A DNA stretch of 64,000 nucleotides from Planctomycetota bacterium (lineage in GTDB: Bacteria > Planctomycetota > B15-G4 > SIAN01): NCBI GenBank assembly GCA_028289345.1, contig JANQQL010000033.1, positions 992,001 through 1,056,000 of the forward strand, written 5' to 3'. Below the pieces are notes generated by a model. That model was not told where the DNA came from. It was given only the letters and a program-made list of their open reading frames with translations, and did not search any database. Position 1 is the stretch's first letter; every line of letters starts with the position of its first letter. The position numbers and the translations under genes were made by a program. Positions 29,774 through 37,875 of the stretch are shown here, in pieces.

Positions 29774-30654
29774 AGGCTCAAATGCCCCAGGGACAACAAC
29801 CCGTAGAACGTGTACTCGCAGTCGAGCTGATCGTCTTCCCACGTGCCATGGAACCCGCCTTGGTTGGTCCACAGAGAATCCAGGAAGTCGAGACAGGGTT
29901 CCTTGATCGGCTCTAAGGAAACCTTCATCGCCGACAGCGCATGCAATGCGGTGGCGGTCGACAGCAGATCCGGGAGCGGCGCCAGAGGCATCGCGTAGAA
30001 CCCGCCCTTCTCGTAGAAACGCGCGAGCAACCATTCCCCGAGTTGGGGATCCGGCGGCTCGCCCAGTTGCCGCAACAATGTCACCGCGGCCGTCGTCGAG
30101 GGAGTCAACCCGAGCGGCACTTCCTTCTGATTGGCATAGCCTCCATCCTCCGCCCGTAGCTTCCCAATGCACCTCGCCATTCCCTCTGGATCGGGGATCT
30201 CGCAGCCGAGATCCTGATACCCGGCCCAACTCAAGAAACAGCCGTACACGGTGCCGTCGGTTTCTTCCGGCAACGCGGCGTAGCCCCCATCGGCTTTGCG
30301 ATGGCTTTCGATGCGCTCGCGCATGGCGTCCACGGGCATGCCTTCGCGCAACGCCATCGGCAAGTTGGCCCAGCATCGAGCCAGGCAGGAAACGTGGACC
30401 AGGTCCAGTTCCTGTCCTTCGCCAAAAGTCAGCAGATAGGCGCGAACACGCTCGTAGTCGACCTCCGCCTGCAGGGCCAGAAGGCCTTCGACGCCAAACA
30501 CCGTGTAATAGAGATCGCTGTCTCCGGCACGATCCTGGAACCCACCATCGGTGTTCTGGTGACGGCGAAAGAAGTCTTCGACGAGGTTGGCGGAATCACC
30601 CAGTAGCCGAGGCGCCAACCTCGCGACTTGGAGCATTTGCAGTCTCAAGCTCAC
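29770..30654 (-). CDS. Prenyltransferase/squalene oxidase repeat (alpha-toroid) protein
   Basis: NTDGGFQDRAGDSDLYYTVFGVEGLLAL; KADGGYAALPEETDGTVYGCFLSWAGY; AEDGGYANQ; C-term CEYTFYGLLSLGHLSL; start may be 30636. Confidence 0.75.
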   Translation of the reverse strand: MSLRLQMLQVARLAPRLLGDSANLVEDFFRRHQNTDGGFQDRAGDSDLYYTVFGVEGLLALQAEVDYERVRAYLLTFGEGQELDLVHVSCLARCWANLPMALREGMPVDAMRERIESHRKADGGYAALPEETDGTVYGCFLSWAGYQDLGCEIPDPEGMARCIGKLRAEDGGYANQKEVPLGLTPSTTAAVTLLRQLGEPPDPQLGEWLLARFYEKGGFYAMPLAPLPDLLSTATALHALSAMKVSLEPIKEPCLDFLDSLWTNQGGFHGTWEDDQLDCEYTFYGLLSLGHLSL

Positions 30655-32320
30655 TGCACCAGCCCTTGATTTCGATAGTGAAGATCTTGCTCAGGACGCG
30701 ACGCAGCAGTCCCTTGAGGCTCGGCGACTCGAGCTTCATCAATGCTCGAACGGCCTCCTCCTTGTAAGACTCGAGCAGCCGGTGGGCCCGGTCCTCGACG
30801 ACCTGGCGAGTCACGATCTCGCGCAATCGAGCCATTTCCGAGGCGACCTTCGGATCTCGTTTCCAGGCGGCTCGAACCAGTTCCTTGTCCTCGCCGCGGG
30901 ATTTCTCCAGCGCGATGGAAAGCGGCAACGCCGGACGCAAGGCCTCGAGGTCGCTCATGCCGTCGCCGTCGCTCAAGTCATCAATGTCGTCGCGAATCTG
31001 GTAAGCGATTCCCAGAGAGCGACTGTACTCCTCGAGAATCTTGAGGGTCTCCGCGGAAGCGCCCGCGAGGGTGGCTCCAATCTGTAGCGCCACCTGGAAT
31101 GCGGGTGCCGTCTTCTGCCGGAAGATCTCCAGAACACGCACCGAAGCCAACGACTCGGGTTGGCGCTGCCAGGACAGCTCGACTCCCTGTCCTAGGCACA
31201 GAGTGCGATGTCCCTCGGCGGCGATGGCCAGGATCTTGGCCCGGGTGTCCCCGTCCGCCTCGACTTCCGCCAACAGCCGGTAACCCTCTCCAATCAGATA
31301 GTCGCCAACGTTGATGGCGATGCCATCGCCGACTTCGGCGTGGAGCGCTTTCTCTCCGTAGCGTTCTTCGTCGCCATCTTCCAAGTCGTCGTGGATCAGC
31401 GACGCCTTGTGGAAGCACTCGACCGCGAGTGCCACCTTCTTCAACTTGTCCGGAACCGCCTGCTCCGGGTCCGACTGCAACGCCTGATACGCGCACACGG
31501 AAAGGAACGGACGCCAGCGCTTGCCGGCGCGAGCCATCCAGTCCAGGGCAAGCTTCTGGGTTTCGTCGCTCTCGTCGAGACCCCAGGTCTCGAGTAGGGC
31601 GTCACGCTGGAACCATGACTGCACGGTTTCCCGCCAACCGTCGAGGTCCAATCGATGGGTGCGATCTTCACTGGTCAAATGGATCACGTCCCACACCCAG
31701 TCCAGGTCGACGTTGACGTCCTTGCAATCGTCCTGGAGGAGAGGAATGGCGATGCATGGAATGGCGGCAGCCTCGGTGTAAGGGAACGCCTTTTCCAGCA
31801 CCGACAAGCAGCTCACGCCGACGATCGCCTCGACCTTTCCGGTCTGGATCAGCTGCATCACCAGCGCCGACCCTTCGGCAACCAGCACGGCGTATCCGAG
31901 CCGTTCGGCCTCGGCCTGGAAGTCCTGAATGGAGCACAGACCGCAGGTCTTGCACAGCAGCCCGAACTCGTCGAACGGAGCCGGACACTTTTCTTCCAGA
32001 CGCAGGCACTTGGGCAGCAGCAACAGGCGTCGCTCGTAGGGAATGGACGCGAGTTGGTCACGCCACACGGCGCTGTTGAGCAACACCGCCATGAAGTCCC
32101 GAAAGCTCTCATCGATGCCGTGCTCTTCGCGAATCGTGCGAATGTGCTCGGTCAGTTCCTCCATCGAGAGCGGCGGAACGGGCTTGACCTTCTCCACGTA
32201 ACGCTCGACCCATTGCTTCACCGAGTCGCGCTCGGTCTTGGTCGGAGGAACGCCAGGCTGGGTCGGCCGGAGCTTCTGCACGGGAACGGCCCGAGGCAGC
32301 TGAACGGCGGGAAGTTTCAT
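30596..32320 (-). CDS. DUF116 domain fused to polyprenyl diphosphate synthase
   Basis: N-half LLLPKCLRLEEKCPAPFDEFGLLCKTCGLCSI.. (DUF116-like); C-half with Asp-rich motifs SLIHDDLEDGD and QIRDDIDD; start MKLPAVQ at 32320. Confidence 0.85.
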   Translation of the reverse strand: MKLPAVQLPRAVPVQKLRPTQPGVPPTKTERDSVKQWVERYVEKVKPVPPLSMEELTEHIRTIREEHGIDESFRDFMAVLLNSAVWRDQLASIPYERRLLLLPKCLRLEEKCPAPFDEFGLLCKTCGLCSIQDFQAEAERLGYAVLVAEGSALVMQLIQTGKVEAIVGVSCLSVLEKAFPYTEAAAIPCIAIPLLQDDCKDVNVDLDWVWDVIHLTSEDRTHRLDLDGWRETVQSWFQRDALLETWGLDESDETQKLALDWMARAGKRWRPFLSVCAYQALQSDPEQAVPDKLKKVALAVECFHKASLIHDDLEDGDEERYGEKALHAEVGDGIAINVGDYLIGEGYRLLAEVEADGDTRAKILAIAAEGHRTLCLGQGVELSWQRQPESLASVRVLEIFRQKTAPAFQVALQIGATLAGASAETLKILEEYSRSLGIAYQIRDDIDDLSDGDGMSDLEALRPALPLSIALEKSRGEDKELVRAAWKRDPKVASEMARLREIVTRQVVEDRAHRLLESYKEEAVRALMKLESPSLKGLLRRVLSKIFTIEIKGWCSELETANAPSREVGASATG

Positions 32321-32366
32321 CGATGGCTCCTGTTCCCGACCTCGGTCGGAACTGGCGAGTGAGGGA

Positions 32367-33560
32367 TCACGTGTAGGCCCCGAAACCGAAAAACCAGTGT
32401 TTCTTGGCAAAGCGGTACATCCAGTTCTCTTCGGGGATCTCTTGGCCCGGATGGTGCTGGCTGGACCGGGCTTGCAGCGACTCGAGCTCGGCGAGCGCGG
32501 TCTGCCGCTGGGTGGTATCGCGGGCTTCGTGGGAAACGGCCAGATCGCGAACGAGATCTGGTCGTTCCAGCACAATGCAACCACGGGTGGTCTTGGCGGC
32601 CGTCTTGCGGAAGTCGTCGAGAAAACTCGACTGAGTCACCGTGTCGAAAAAGCTGTCGCCGTCGTGAATGGTCTCACGAGCGAACTGGATGATGGGACAC
32701 GGTTCGATGTCGCCATAGGGACTGATGTGGTGGCTCACCCCCGTGGCCATGGGACAAAGAGCCTCGCCCTTGTCATCCCAATAGGCGTCGACGATGGCGA
32801 TCGGCAACCTGTTGCGCATGCGGACGATGAAGCGCCGCACGTCGATCACCTGCTCTGGCGTCAGGGCGAGCTCCGGAGACGCGTCCGGCCCCACCACTCG
32901 ATAAGTGTGGAACCAGGCGTAGTGCACGCCCATGTCGATGAGCCGGTGCAACCAGGACTCCTGAACCAAGTCGTCGATGTTGGTCTTGCAGACGCTAGTC
33001 GCGACCCCCACGATCAGCTTGTGGCGCCGACACGCCTGCAACCCAGCCAAGGTCTTGTTCAGGACCTCGGGCCGCCCCCGCCGTTCGTCACTGACCACCT
33101 CGGTTCCTTCGATGCTGATCAAGGGCGAAGCGTTGCCACAGCGTCGCAACCGCGCCGCCACTTTGTCATCGATGAGCTGGCCATTGGTGAAGATCTGGAA
33201 ATAGCAATCCGGATGGGCTTCGAGCAGGTCGAACAACTGCGGATGCAAGAATGGTTCGCCGCCGAGAATTCCGAAGAAGCTGTTGCCGTGCTTCTTGGCG
33301 TCGTTGACGATCCGGTTCAAGGCGTCCAGATCGATGTGCTTGCTCGGGCTCGCCACGTCGACCCAACATCCCTGACAGCGCAACTGACAGCCGCTGATGA
33401 TGGAAATGAACAAGAACGGCGGGAAGTGCTCGCCCTTCTTGAGTCGCTGCTTGAACTTCTGCACCGAGCGCATGCCCTTGTAGCCGAAGTTGTAGCCGAA
33501 CTTCCACAGCAGGCGAGGATCGGTCTCCCGCAACATCCGACCGGCGAAACGCATCATCAT
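32367..33560 (-). CDS. Radical SAM protein
   Basis: FISIISGCQLRCQGCWVDV gives CxxxCxxC; FFGILGGEPFLHP; additional C-terminal cysteines. Confidence 0.85.
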   Translation of the reverse strand: MMMRFAGRMLRETDPRLLWKFGYNFGYKGMRSVQKFKQRLKKGEHFPPFLFISIISGCQLRCQGCWVDVASPSKHIDLDALNRIVNDAKKHGNSFFGILGGEPFLHPQLFDLLEAHPDCYFQIFTNGQLIDDKVAARLRRCGNASPLISIEGTEVVSDERRGRPEVLNKTLAGLQACRRHKLIVGVATSVCKTNIDDLVQESWLHRLIDMGVHYAWFHTYRVVGPDASPELALTPEQVIDVRRFIVRMRNRLPIAIVDAYWDDKGEALCPMATGVSHHISPYGDIEPCPIIQFARETIHDGDSFFDTVTQSSFLDDFRKTAAKTTRGCIVLERPDLVRDLAVSHEARDTTQRQTALAELESLQARSSQHHPGQEIPEENWMYRFAKKHWFFGFGAYT

Positions 33561-34393
33561 GAGCCGGCCTCCCCGCCTTCTTCCACCTGGGACTGTTCGG
33601 CCAGCGCGGCATCGGCTCTGGCACGAGCTTCCTCGGCCTTGGTCTGGATCTCATCGAAGCTGGGCAGCGAGGAGAACACCTCGTCCGGGATATCCATGCG
33701 GCCTTTCAGATCCACCAAGCACTTGCGGCGCTCCTGGAGCGCTCGTTTGTCGTCGCGCTCCTTGGAGAAGCGTTGCTTGGCGTTTTCGCTGCGCTGGCGA
33801 ATCATCGAGTAGACGTCGCCACCGAGCAGCGCCGAGATGTCGACCTTCATGGCTTCGCGCTGGAGATCCTGAGCTTGCACTTCGGCGCCATTGATCGGTC
33901 CTTGGGCGTACTTCGGAAACAGGATGGCGACTTCGGGGCAGACCCGGGAACAAGCCGGACAGTCGGTCTTACAGTTCGACTCGTTCTGAACCTTGATGCC
34001 ACCACCCGGACGCACCCCGTACACGTCGAACAAACAAAAGCTCAGGCACTGCATGCAATCGGTGCAGCGGTTGTAGTCGATGACCGGGAACCAGGGCTTC
34101 CATGGCTTGGAGGGTTCCGGCGCACTCGCCGAACCCTGTTGCGCCACCAGTGCCTGGACTCCCGCCGCATCGGTGCCACCAATGTCGTGGATCCCTCCCT
34201 CGGCGGAAAGGTCCGCCGGTGGCGTTCCGCCGAAGTCGCCGAGAATCATCCACGGGGCGGGTCCGGGAGGGACGGAGTGGGCGTCCGTGGTCACGGCGAC
34301 TTCGTAGCCGCTCTCCAAAAGAGACGACACCGCGCCTTTGGCGTTTCCCGTGGCGGCACCAACCATCACGATGCGTCGTCGTTCAGCAATCAT
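33557..34393 (-). CDS. Ferredoxin-like protein with two [4Fe-4S] motifs
   Basis: CTDCMQCLSFC and CKTDCPACSRVCP; overlaps neighbours by 4 nt (ATGA). Confidence 0.8.
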   Translation of the reverse strand: MIAERRRIVMVGAATGNAKGAVSSLLESGYEVAVTTDAHSVPPGPAPWMILGDFGGTPPADLSAEGGIHDIGGTDAAGVQALVAQQGSASAPEPSKPWKPWFPVIDYNRCTDCMQCLSFCLFDVYGVRPGGGIKVQNESNCKTDCPACSRVCPEVAILFPKYAQGPINGAEVQAQDLQREAMKVDISALLGGDVYSMIRQRSENAKQRFSKERDDKRALQERRKCLVDLKGRMDIPDEVFSSLPSFDEIQTKAEEARARADAALAEQSQVEEGGEAGS

Positions 34394-34827
34394 GACGATT
34401 CTCCTTCCGAAGGTGTGCCCGCCACCGCGGGAACCCCCAAGGCCGAGGCGACCTTTGCCGCGGACTCCTCTCGCATGTTCAGGACATCAACTCCCTTCTC
34501 CGGAAGGGGAGCGCCGCCGGCGTGAAACAGCCAACGGACGGCCCGCGGGTAACAGGCCACGATTTTGACCGGTGGATCCGAGTTCGGCTCCGAAGAATCC
34601 GTCGCGGCGGCACCACAAGACGAAGCCCAGTCCTTCAATCGCGGATCTTTCCGCGCGGACATCTCGCAAAGATCGGGAACCGCTTCGAAGTTCGCCCCGG
34701 ATTCGAGAAGAGACTGCAACACGTCCTCCTTCACGTCGGCAGGGACAACCTTGGCGTAAGCACAACGGCAATACAGGATGCGCGTCGGTTCGCCATCGCC
34801 TGCCGGGGATTCGTTGCGGGCAATCAT
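34390..34827 (-). CDS. Small Cys-containing protein resembling HdrA N-terminal domain
   Basis: ILYCRCAYAKVVPADVKEDVLQSLLESG..VPDLCEMSARKDP..VKIVACYPRAVRWLFHAGGAPLPEKGVDVLNMREE; ATG at 34827 overlaps CobW stop. Confidence 0.55.
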   Translation of the reverse strand: MIARNESPAGDGEPTRILYCRCAYAKVVPADVKEDVLQSLLESGANFEAVPDLCEMSARKDPRLKDWASSCGAAATDSSEPNSDPPVKIVACYPRAVRWLFHAGGAPLPEKGVDVLNMREESAAKVASALGVPAVAGTPSEGESS

Positions 34828-35951
34828 CGAGCCGCCATCCGGTAGGTCGGATTGGGCCGCGCCGGCGAGAAGCTCTCCACGTGACGCTGCTTCGCCTGCA
34901 GTTTCGGATACTCCTGGAGGTGAGCCTGCAGAGATTGCAAACACACCTCCCGGACTTTCTCCGGAGGCCCCTCTACCCGCAGGTTGACCAGCAGCTCGCC
35001 GCTTTCCAGAGGAGCCTGCAGACGGTGAGACAGCTCCAACGCCGAGTCGTTGCGGACCACGTGAATCGCTGCCATGTCCGAGGCCATCTCGCTGGGAGCC
35101 AGGATCATCTTCAGGTGACCAATCTCGCCCCCGAACTCGTGGCAGGCATCGCGCACTCGCTGTCCCAGCTGCTGCAAGAACGTGTTGCCGTCGATGGCCT
35201 CGGACGATTCGAAGTCCCAGGTTCCATTGAACCATCCGAGCAGCGCTTCGCCCTCCGCGTAGACATCGTAGTCGACGTCCGGAGCGGTGTTGGCCGTGGG
35301 TTCGCTGCTCAGAACCGCCTGGAACCAGTCGTCCAGCCCCGTCCCTTCTCGCGCCGACACCTGGAAGCGTTTCGCATCGGGATAGCGCTCCGCCAGAGCG
35401 CGATCCAGAGCGCTCAGCTCTTCGGAGCTCACCAGTTCGGTCTTGTTGATGACCAGGAAATCGGCCTCTTCGAGCTGCTTTTCGTAAACGTACAGCACCT
35501 TCGAGGAAAACGCCTTTCCCTCTCGCAAGCCCAACACCCGGGAGGCGCGAATCGGATCCATCAACACGCTGAGCGGAGCGACCCGAAAGTCCTCGCCATA
35601 GATGCGACGCAACGGGAAGGTCACCGAAGCGCGCAGGTCGGTGCAACTGCCCACCGGCTCTGCCAGGAACACATCGGGCCGAGTCGCCTCGGAAAGCTTG
35701 CGCGAAGCATCGACCAGGCTTTCGAAGCGGCAGCAGAAGCACCCACCGGTGATTTCTTCAACGTCGAACCCCTGAAACTGCGCCAAGGCCGTGTCGACCA
35801 ACCCATAGCTCTGATCGTTGGTGATCAGCCCCACGGATTTCCCGGCGTCGCGCAAGTAGTGCGCGAAGCGCAGCAAAGAGGTGGTTTTCCCTGCACCGAG
35901 GAAACCACCCACCATCACGTACTGAGCTTTCTTGGTTTCGGCTTTGTTCAC
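34824..35951 (-). CDS. CobW/G3E-type GTP-binding protein
   Basis: Walker A GGFLGAGKTTSLLRFA, CxCC in GGCFCCRF, INKTEL. Confidence 0.9.
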   Translation of the reverse strand: MNKAETKKAQYVMVGGFLGAGKTTSLLRFAHYLRDAGKSVGLITNDQSYGLVDTALAQFQGFDVEEITGGCFCCRFESLVDASRKLSEATRPDVFLAEPVGSCTDLRASVTFPLRRIYGEDFRVAPLSVLMDPIRASRVLGLREGKAFSSKVLYVYEKQLEEADFLVINKTELVSSEELSALDRALAERYPDAKRFQVSAREGTGLDDWFQAVLSSEPTANTAPDVDYDVYAEGEALLGWFNGTWDFESSEAIDGNTFLQQLGQRVRDACHEFGGEIGHLKMILAPSEMASDMAAIHVVRNDSALELSHRLQAPLESGELLVNLRVEGPPEKVREVCLQSLQAHLQEYPKLQAKQRHVESFSPARPNPTYRMAAR

Positions 35952-36421
35952 TGCTGCGGTCCTTTGCCTTGTTCAGCGAGCATCTTATCGATGATGGCGT
36001 CGAGCACCCCGACATATGCGTGGACATCGCCCGCATCCTGGTCGGCCTCGCCTCGCACTTCGTAGAGCCATCCCCGCCCATACGGTTCGGACTCCAGCAA
36101 CGTGATGTCTTCTTCCAAATCCGGGTTGCTTCGATGAAAGGTTCCCTGGGCGACGCAGTAAACATCGGTCAAGGCTTTGAAACCTTCCAAGGTGCCGATC
36201 ACCTGTCCCACACGAACTTCGCTGCCCGCACTCACCTGGAATTCGAACTCCACCAAGTCGCCGAGCATGCGGGTCGCGAACTGGGTCAAACCCACCCGAC
36301 AGACTCCGTCGTCCCGTCGTTCGATCCAGGAGTGGGACGCGGAGTATCGATGGGTCACCGGCAATCGGGTCGTGAACCGGGAGCGCTTGTACAGCAACGG
36401 GGGAGCGGTGGAAGGTTCCAT
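35948..36421 (-). CDS. Glycine cleavage H-like lipoyl carrier protein
   Basis: HSWIERRDDGVCRVGLTQFATRMLGDLVEFEF..VIGTLEGFKALTDVYCVAQGTFHRSNPDLEEDITLLESEPYGRGWL; lysine in lipoyl position; TGATG overlap. Confidence 0.85.
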   Translation of the reverse strand: MEPSTAPPLLYKRSRFTTRLPVTHRYSASHSWIERRDDGVCRVGLTQFATRMLGDLVEFEFQVSAGSEVRVGQVIGTLEGFKALTDVYCVAQGTFHRSNPDLEEDITLLESEPYGRGWLYEVRGEADQDAGDVHAYVGVLDAIIDKMLAEQGKGPQQ

Positions 36422-37563
36422 CACGCGGCCCCCGCTTGCACACGCTGCACTGCTTGGACCATTCCGGCCAGGTCCGGCAATGGAGTTTCGTGGGACCATG
36501 ACAGACGCACCGCCCCTTCCATTCGCTCCGCGGACAAGCCGAGAGAAGCAAGCACGTGGCTACAAGTCGCCGTGGCAGAGCTACACGCGGCGCCATCGGA
36601 GATCGCCACGAACGGCTCCCAAGCTTCGATCAGGGAGCGAGCATCGAGCCCCTCCACACTCAGATTCACCATCGAGTCCACTCGGTGCGGAGAGTCGCCA
36701 TTGATGTGGATGGGCAATTGGCGCAGCGCGCTTTCTAACTGTCGTCCGAATTCTCGACAGCGCACCTGCCGTTCGTGGCATTCCTCGGACGCCAACTTCG
36801 CCGCAAGCCCCAAACCCACGCACAAGGCCACCGGATGAGTACCCGGACGCCATCCGCGCTCTTGTCCGCCACCCCACATGAGGGGCTGTAGCTGCGGTCG
36901 CTTGCCGCCTCGCTTGCGTGCCACCAAGGCCCCGATTCCTTGCGGGGCGTGAAGCTTGTGACCACTGATGCTGATCAAGTCGATTCGCGGATGGCGCAAA
37001 GCCTCGGGCTCCTTGCCGAACCCTTGGGCAGCGTCTACGTGAAAGAGTGCCGGGTGGTCCCCCAGACGCTCGGCGATTTCTTCGATGGGCTGGCGGACGC
37101 CGATCTCGTTGTTCACCTGCATCACCGACACCAGCCAAGTGTCGGGGCGCAAGGCCGAAAGGATCGAATCCGCGGTGACTCTTCCTTCCGGTTGCGGGGC
37201 CACCCATTCGACTCGATGGCCGCGACGCTCCAGCTCCTGCAACGGCTCGAGCACGGCCCGATGTTCCAGACGAGTGCTCACCACGTGGTGTCGCCCCGAG
37301 TCGCGAGCGGCGGCCTCTAGCCCCAAGGTCGCCAGATTGTTGCTCTCGGTCGCTCCGCTGGTGAAAACGACATCGCCCCGGCGAGTGCCCGCCGCCCGAG
37401 CCACGCGGTCGCGCGCCTGCTCCAACGCTTTGCGGGCGCGCAATCCCACCGAATGAGTCCGACTCCCCGCGTTGCCGAAACTCTTGCCAAGAAAGCGCAT
37501 CACCTCGTCGCCGACCCGGGGGTCCACGGGAGTGGTCGCGGCGCAGTCCAGATAGACCGTCAT
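36421..37563 (-). CDS. Cysteine desulfurase (NifS/IscS-like)
   Basis: MTVYLDCAATTPVDPRVGDEV; SGATESNN; SISGHKLHAPQGIGAL (PLP Lys); SDGAACSSATATCSHVLASLGL (catalytic Cys). Confidence 0.9.
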   Translation of the reverse strand: MTVYLDCAATTPVDPRVGDEVMRFLGKSFGNAGSRTHSVGLRARKALEQARDRVARAAGTRRGDVVFTSGATESNNLATLGLEAAARDSGRHHVVSTRLEHRAVLEPLQELERRGHRVEWVAPQPEGRVTADSILSALRPDTWLVSVMQVNNEIGVRQPIEEIAERLGDHPALFHVDAAQGFGKEPEALRHPRIDLISISGHKLHAPQGIGALVARKRGGKRPQLQPLMWGGGQERGWRPGTHPVALCVGLGLAAKLASEECHERQVRCREFGRQLESALRQLPIHINGDSPHRVDSMVNLSVEGLDARSLIEAWEPFVAISDGAACSSATATCSHVLASLGLSAERMEGAVRLSWSHETPLPDLAGMVQAVQRVQAGAA

Positions 37564-37875
37564 GCTGGGTCAGGTCCCTCCGCTGGACCAGTTTCCTTGG
37601 GAATAGTTTCCCGACGCGGACCGGCGGTCCCATCGGCCGAGGTTCCCGGTTCACCGCGGACCCAGCCGGCAACCCCGAAACGCTTGCGCCGGGATCATAA
37701 CCTGTTGGGACCGAACGAGTTGTAGTCCCTCGGGGCAGCTCCGAAACGGCGCGTCTGTTTCACAACGAACGCCCGCCCCCGACGGTTTGACAAAGTCTTG
37801 CAAAGTTGGACAAGCTGCTGGTGCGCAACGACTTGCGACAGACTCGAAGTTTCGTCGCTGGCACCGGTCGGGGCC

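Noticed and set aside
29774-30376. N-terminal extension of the 805-aa cyclase ORF
   Set aside because: Out-of-frame translation of the upstream prenyltransferase-fold gene; the GTG at 29773 overlapping the upstream stop is the likely start.
32397-33812. 471-aa plus-strand ORF
   Set aside because: Antisense of the radical SAM and ferredoxin genes, which have strong motifs and overlapping starts.
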